From Nocardioides soli (GTDB lineage: Bacteria > Actinomycetota > Actinomycetes > Propionibacteriales > Nocardioidaceae), in the NCBI RefSeq assembly GCF_014191495.1, contig NZ_JACHWR010000001.1, positions 124,001-188,000 on the forward strand: DNA of 64,000 nucleotides, in the 5' to 3' direction. Below, piece after piece: positions 60,390-64,000 of the stretch. Made by a program: the position numbers and the translations under genes. How positions within the stretch are numbered: position 1 is the stretch's first letter; every line of letters starts with the position of its first letter. The notes below the pieces were generated by a model, which was given only the letters and a program-made list of their open reading frames with translations, was not told the origin of the DNA and ran no database searches.

Positions 60390-60594
60390 GGCAGACCTCC
60401 CTAAGTTCTGTGGCTGGTTTGTGTTGATCCGAGCCCTCGCCCGGCCTCCGGGGTGCAGGCGCTGCTGGTGCTGAGTTGCGAAGACGAGCACATGTCGGAC
60501 CGGGGTGGTCCGGGTCACTCCCTGGCAGGTCCTACCCTCTCCAGGTTCGGGCGTTGAAGGAGAAATTCCGTGGAGACGGCAAGAACATCACCTC

Positions 60595-60622
60595 GGTTGT
60601 TGTCAGCCCGGTGACAACAACC
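60595..60622. promoter_or_regulatory. Perfect 11-bp inverted repeat upstream of the mce operon
   Basis: GGTTGTTGTCA (60595-60605) and TGACAACAACC (60612-60622) flank a 6-bp centre. It lies 206 bp upstream of the mce operon start and 20 bp past the stop of the secreted protein gene. It could be that gene's terminator or an operator. No other gene is evident in the 252-bp gap (60390-60641). Confidence 0.55.
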
Positions 60623-60641
60623 GGGCCGGTTCGGGCTGCCG

Positions 60642-61712
60642 TCAGTCGTCGGCTCGATCCGGGTATGCGAACTTCTTGGTGCCGTAGCACCCCTCGACCG
60701 GGGAACCCTCTGCCTTCCAAGCCTGCGTGAGCTTGGGGGCGGACATTCCCGGCGCCAACGGTCCGCCGCGGTCTGCACCCGTCTCCTTGGTGCAGATCCA
60801 ACCGATCCGTGCCGACACCGGGTTGTCCGGTCCGGAGACCGACAGCGTCATCAAGGCAGACAGGTCATCGCCAGCCTGAGTCGTGCAGCCGGTGAACGGC
60901 GGGATGGTCATGGTTCCGGACAGTTCGCCGCCCCACAGCGGGTGGAAGTAGGTGGACGGGTCATGCGTCCGGTACCACTCGGTCAAGTAGTCCTTGTCCA
61001 CGGCGGGGTCGTGCGGCGGCTGGCCCGGGTCGTCGATCGTGTAGCCGGGGCCGACTAGCCTGAACGGCGCAGGCGTCTGGGTACGGCACTCACCGGTCAG
61101 CCCCAGGTCGACCCCGTCAACCCGCACCGTGAGGATCTGGATGTTGAAGGCGTCATCGACCACGGTCTCCTGCGCCACTTGCTTGAACTTCTCACCCGGC
61201 TTCCCAGGGGCCCAGGGGCTCTCGGCGTAGTGGTCGGTACCAGTCAGCTTCGACTGCAAGGGGATGGGCAAGCCGTTCTCCCGGCGCTGGCTGACCTGCA
61301 CAGTGGCCTCGACCGGCATCAGGCCGAAGCCGACCGAGCGGACCGTCATCGGCGCCATGTAGCCGTAGTTCGCCGGCGCACCGTCTGGGGACACGATGTA
61401 GGCAACGCCGTTGGCGCCGTAAGACCGCGTGAGCGAACCATCACCGACGGCGACAGGATCACCAGAGAAGACGTTCGCCAACCAGGTGGACATGCCGTCG
61501 GGAGCCCGGAACCACTGCTTGGCCCGCTTCGCGTAGGAGATGCCGCCCATTGACGACGCTCCCCAGGAGGCAAAGCCCGGCGGAGCGTCCGGGAGCCCCG
61601 GATACCATTCGTAGTCGTCGTCGGCCGCAGAGGACGACGGGGCGGCGAATGCCACGGCCGCGACGAGGACTGCGGCCAGGAGTCCGCGGCGGATGTGCTG
61701 TCGGCGACGCAT
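60642..61712 (-). CDS. Secreted protein of unknown function
   Basis: A 356-aa protein. The signal peptide (~1-29) has an Arg-rich start, MRRRQHIRRG, a hydrophobic core and a cleavage site near SSSAAD. Four Cys (GECRTQ, TGCTTQ, WICTKE, EGCYGT) could form two disulfides. The rest is Gly/Pro/Trp-rich with no family I recognise. Earlier start codons are possible, but the ATG at 61712 gives the signal peptide. It lies upstream of the mce operon on the same strand. Confidence 0.7.
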   Translation of the reverse strand: MRRRQHIRRGLLAAVLVAAVAFAAPSSSAADDDYEWYPGLPDAPPGFASWGASSMGGISYAKRAKQWFRAPDGMSTWLANVFSGDPVAVGDGSLTRSYGANGVAYIVSPDGAPANYGYMAPMTVRSVGFGLMPVEATVQVSQRRENGLPIPLQSKLTGTDHYAESPWAPGKPGEKFKQVAQETVVDDAFNIQILTVRVDGVDLGLTGECRTQTPAPFRLVGPGYTIDDPGQPPHDPAVDKDYLTEWYRTHDPSTYFHPLWGGELSGTMTIPPFTGCTTQAGDDLSALMTLSVSGPDNPVSARIGWICTKETGADRGGPLAPGMSAPKLTQAWKAEGSPVEGCYGTKKFAYPDRADD

Positions 61713-62049
61713 GTGAGAACCATCTTTCGATGGCCCGACCGCGGCAACCGGAATCGGGAAACTCTCTGCACCTTGGCGCAACAGTTGTCACCGGCGTGAC
61801 AAGACCGTGCCGCCATCGAGGCGAGTCTGGGCATGTTGGTCTGGTTCGGCACCGGCCAAGGCGTTCACGAGCGAGGGGCAGCCTCGGGCGTACCTCCCTG
61901 CGTCCGGCGCCACACTTTTGCTCACTTGTGTGACAACTTCTGCGTTGTGTTCTGGTCGTCTGCGAGCGCGCGAGCGCGGATGTGGGGCGTGGGTGCTTAC
62001 GGTGTGGACCAGACCACGCCGCGGGGTGTGGTTGTGGTGAGGAGGCGTC
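61713..62049. promoter_or_regulatory. Divergent intergenic region with a TTGTCAC-CGGC-GTGACAA palindrome
   Basis: This 337-bp region between two divergent secreted-protein genes holds no convincing gene. TTGTCAC (61785-61791) and GTGACAA (61796-61802) form a perfect palindrome, and a weaker TTGT-GTG-ACAA is at 61926-61936. The half-site TTGTCA/TGACAA is shared with the repeat at 60595-60622. Confidence 0.5.
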
Positions 62050-63771
62050 GTGGTGAGGACGAGGATGAGGCCGGGTCCGGTGCGGTCGGGCGTGCTGGCC
62101 GGTATGGCTGTTCTGATGGCGTGGGCGGGAACGGTGGTGTCGGTCCCAGTGGCGTCTGCGGATCCGGCTCCGGGGGTGTCGGTGGCGCCGATGCCGGTGC
62201 TGGCGGTGCCGTTGGCCCAGGCCGGCCAGGTCCACGTGTGGGGGGCCGATCCGTACCATCAGTGGGGCCCGAGCGACAACGTGGTGCTTCCGGAGTCCCT
62301 GAACGGGGTGGCGGTCAGCCAGGTCGCACTGGGTACGAGCGTGGGGTTGGCGGTGACCGCTGCGGGAAAGGTGGTGGGCTGGGGCAACAACGTCCCGGCC
62401 AGGCTGGAGAAGATCCCGCCTGAGATCGAGGCCGCCGACGTGGTCCAGGTCGCGGTCGGTCCCACCGGCGCCTCGTATGCCGGTGCGGTGACCCGGGATG
62501 GTCGGGTGCTGACCTGGGGCCTGAAACGCAAGTTCACCACTCCGTTGGATGTGCCGGCGGGTCTGACGGGGGTGGTCCAGCTCGCCATCCCCGACCTGAA
62601 CGCGGTGGCGCTGAAGGCCGATGGCTCGGTCGTGGCCTGGGGCACTGTTCCGTCCCTCAACGACGTGCCGGCGCAGCTCCAGGCCCCCGGCAGCGTCCGG
62701 GCGATCGCCACTGGCCAGAGTCAGGCGTGGGCGTTGACCACACAGGGCACGATCGTCGCCTGGGGGCAGCCCGATCCCCTACATCCCCTGCCATCACAGG
62801 TCCTGATCCCCGGCAACGTCAAGGCCATCGCGCCCTTCGGTGATAGCGGTGGGATGGCCATCCTGGCCGACGACACCCTGGTCGCCTGGGGCCGCAGCAC
62901 GGGCGCGGGGCAGATCCCGGCGTCGGTGTTCGCGGCGACCCCGGTCTCGATCGCCAGCAACGACAACTTCATGGCGATGATGGACACCGACGGAGTGTTG
63001 CACCACTGGACGCCCGGCTTTCCCTATCAGACGAACGTGGAGCTTTCGGTGCCCGCGGGGCTCCACGGTCCTGCGATCGCCCAGTTCGGGGTGAGCAACG
63101 ACAGTGTCGGTGCGGTGGTGGTGACGAAGATGCTGCCGGCTGTGGCGCCGTCGATCGCCGGTGGCGCGACGGTGGGTGGCACCTTGACCGGTACGCCGGG
63201 GACGTTCTCGGCGTCGCCGACGAGCGTGACCGGTCAGTGGTTGGCTGATGGGGCCGCGATTCCGGGCGCGACGGGTGCCACGTTGTCGCTGACCGCTGGG
63301 ATGGTGGGCAAGAAGATCACCTACCAGTCCACGGCGTCCAAGCCGGGCGAGTCCACGGTCTCCTCGACCTCGACGGCGGTCACCGTCGCCCCAGCCTCCG
63401 ACAACAACCCGCTCGCACCTGCGAAGGTGCGCTCGAAGACCAAGGTGTCGAAGGTGACGGCGGCCAAGAAGGGCGCCAAGGTCACCGTGACCGGCAAGGT
63501 CACCGCGTCGAAGTCGCCGGCCGGCAAGGCCAAGGTGATGATCAAGAAGGGCAAGAAGACCATCCTCGCCAAGACCACCAAGGTCACCACCAAGGGCGCC
63601 GTCAAGCTCACGGTCAAGAAGTTCGCCCAGCTGGTGGCCAAGAAGACCAAGGCAAAGGGCAAAAAGGCGAGGACGGCCTACCGAGGCAAGTACATCGTGA
63701 CGATCACCTACACCGGCAACACCCAGGTGAACCCGAGCACGGCCGCCAAGAAGTTCACGATCAAGAAGTAG
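62050..63771 (+). CDS. Secreted RCC1-repeat protein with Lys-rich C-terminal domain
   Basis: A 573-aa protein. A signal peptide ends near ASAD at 35-38. Residues ~55-355 hold RCC1-type repeats (VHVWGADPYHQWGPSD, KVVGWGNNV, RVLTWGLKR, SVVAWGTVP, TIVAWGQPD, TLVAWGRST), which build a beta propeller. A small Ig-like unit (GTPGTFSASPTSVTGQWLAD) follows, and the last ~110 residues are very Lys-rich. The GTG at 62050 has GGAGG upstream, and a GTG directly after is an alternative. The surface role is unknown. A strong hairpin follows the stop. Confidence 0.82.
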   Translation: MVRTRMRPGPVRSGVLAGMAVLMAWAGTVVSVPVASADPAPGVSVAPMPVLAVPLAQAGQVHVWGADPYHQWGPSDNVVLPESLNGVAVSQVALGTSVGLAVTAAGKVVGWGNNVPARLEKIPPEIEAADVVQVAVGPTGASYAGAVTRDGRVLTWGLKRKFTTPLDVPAGLTGVVQLAIPDLNAVALKADGSVVAWGTVPSLNDVPAQLQAPGSVRAIATGQSQAWALTTQGTIVAWGQPDPLHPLPSQVLIPGNVKAIAPFGDSGGMAILADDTLVAWGRSTGAGQIPASVFAATPVSIASNDNFMAMMDTDGVLHHWTPGFPYQTNVELSVPAGLHGPAIAQFGVSNDSVGAVVVTKMLPAVAPSIAGGATVGGTLTGTPGTFSASPTSVTGQWLADGAAIPGATGATLSLTAGMVGKKITYQSTASKPGESTVSSTSTAVTVAPASDNNPLAPAKVRSKTKVSKVTAAKKGAKVTVTGKVTASKSPAGKAKVMIKKGKKTILAKTTKVTTKGAVKLTVKKFAQLVAKKTKAKGKKARTAYRGKYIVTITYTGNTQVNPSTAAKKFTIKK

Positions 63772-63803
63772 CCACCCCCTCCTCTACCCCCGAGGGACAC
63801 CCC

Positions 63804-63844
63804 GAAGGTGGTGCCCGGGCCGAATCGGCCCGAGCACCACCTTC
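63804..63844 (+). terminator. Terminator hairpin after the RCC1 gene
   Basis: The 20-nt arms 63804-63823 and 63825-63844 (GAAGGTGGTGCC... / ...GCACCACCTTC) pair with one mismatch, 32 bp after the stop codon. Confidence 0.75.
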
Positions 63845-63929
63845 TTGCTCACCGGCGTGGCGACTACGGCATGAGCAGCGGCGGACAGCGCAGGTAGTTG
63901 CGTCCTTCAGAGTCGCTCTTCTATGTCTG

Positions 63930-64000
63930 TCAATCCACAGCGTGCTCGACGTAGAGGGCATCGAGGGTCCGGTAGCTGGCGCGAAAGGCCGCGCTCGAGG
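63930..64000 (-). CDS. Possible C-terminus of a gene running off the right edge
   Basis: Read leftward, an open frame from the window edge ends in a TGA at 63930-63932 with the residues SSAAFRASYRTLDALYVEHA. Twenty-odd codons cannot identify a family, and coding status is uncertain. Nothing else is seen between 63845 and the edge. Confidence 0.25.
   Translation of the reverse strand, partial: SSAAFRASYRTLDALYVEHAVD

Noticed and set aside
63761..63961. 66-codon minus-strand ORF after the RCC1 gene
   Set aside because: It overlaps the terminator hairpin and the end of the RCC1 gene and has no plausible domain or ribosome-binding site.

Overview
The window is chromosomal DNA from a high-GC actinobacterium, most likely a member of Nocardioidaceae (Nocardioides-like). 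The inference rests on very high GC with GTG starts, a Wag31-type DivIVA with SepF, a PknL/Rv2175c pair, a full mce lipid-transport operon, and a DUF222/HNH gene with dispersed palindromic repeats. The species cannot be fixed by reading alone.

Positions 1-24,250 (almost all minus strand) hold the division and cell wall (dcw) cluster. In transcription order it runs mraZ, a 68-aa membrane ORF, rsmH, a 27-codon coupling ORF, an ftsL-like gene, ftsI, murE, murF, mraY, murD, ftsW, murG, murC, ftsQ, then an inserted DUF222-HNH gene with a nest of palindromes, then ftsZ, pgeF, yggS, sepF, yggT, divIVA, a DksA-like gene with a histone-like repeat tail, lspA, an rluD-family gene and a GNAT-chorismate mutase fusion that runs off the left edge. 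A 10-bp-period array of GTGGAG boxes overlaps the mraZ promoter. Divergent from mraZ (24,655-29,288, plus strand) is a moxR / DUF58 / transglutaminase operon.

Positions 29,300-48,050 are a mosaic of short units. They include DUF3040, methyltransferase, SAV_6107-type HEPN, YbaK, ArsC-like, CrtI-like oxidoreductase, an unrecognised nuclease-like gene, metF, a polyprenyl synthase, the Rv2175c/PknL pair, endonuclease IV, an EamA transporter, aroF behind a short Tyr-Phe-Phe leader ORF, a zinc-ribbon membrane protein, a PAS histidine kinase and threonine aldolase. Many gene junctions carry long perfect or near-perfect hairpins of several sequence families. Two same-orientation copies of one 67-bp hairpin bracket the nuclease-like gene.

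Positions 48,200-61,700 hold two tandem XRE genes, a cluster of REP-like palindromes, and a translationally coupled mce operon (minus strand). That operon runs from an ABC ATPase fused in frame to the YrbEA-type permease, through YrbEB and MceA-F, to two Mce-associated proteins. Upstream lie a secreted protein of unknown function and a divergent secreted RCC1-repeat protein with a lysine-rich tail.

The most unusual items are the ATPase-permease fusion, the GNAT-chorismate mutase fusion, the fixed-geometry hairpins (27+13+27 nt) around a nuclease-like gene, the palindrome nest and HNH gene splitting ftsQ from ftsZ, and the candidate aroF attenuator. No tRNA, rRNA or CRISPR array was seen.
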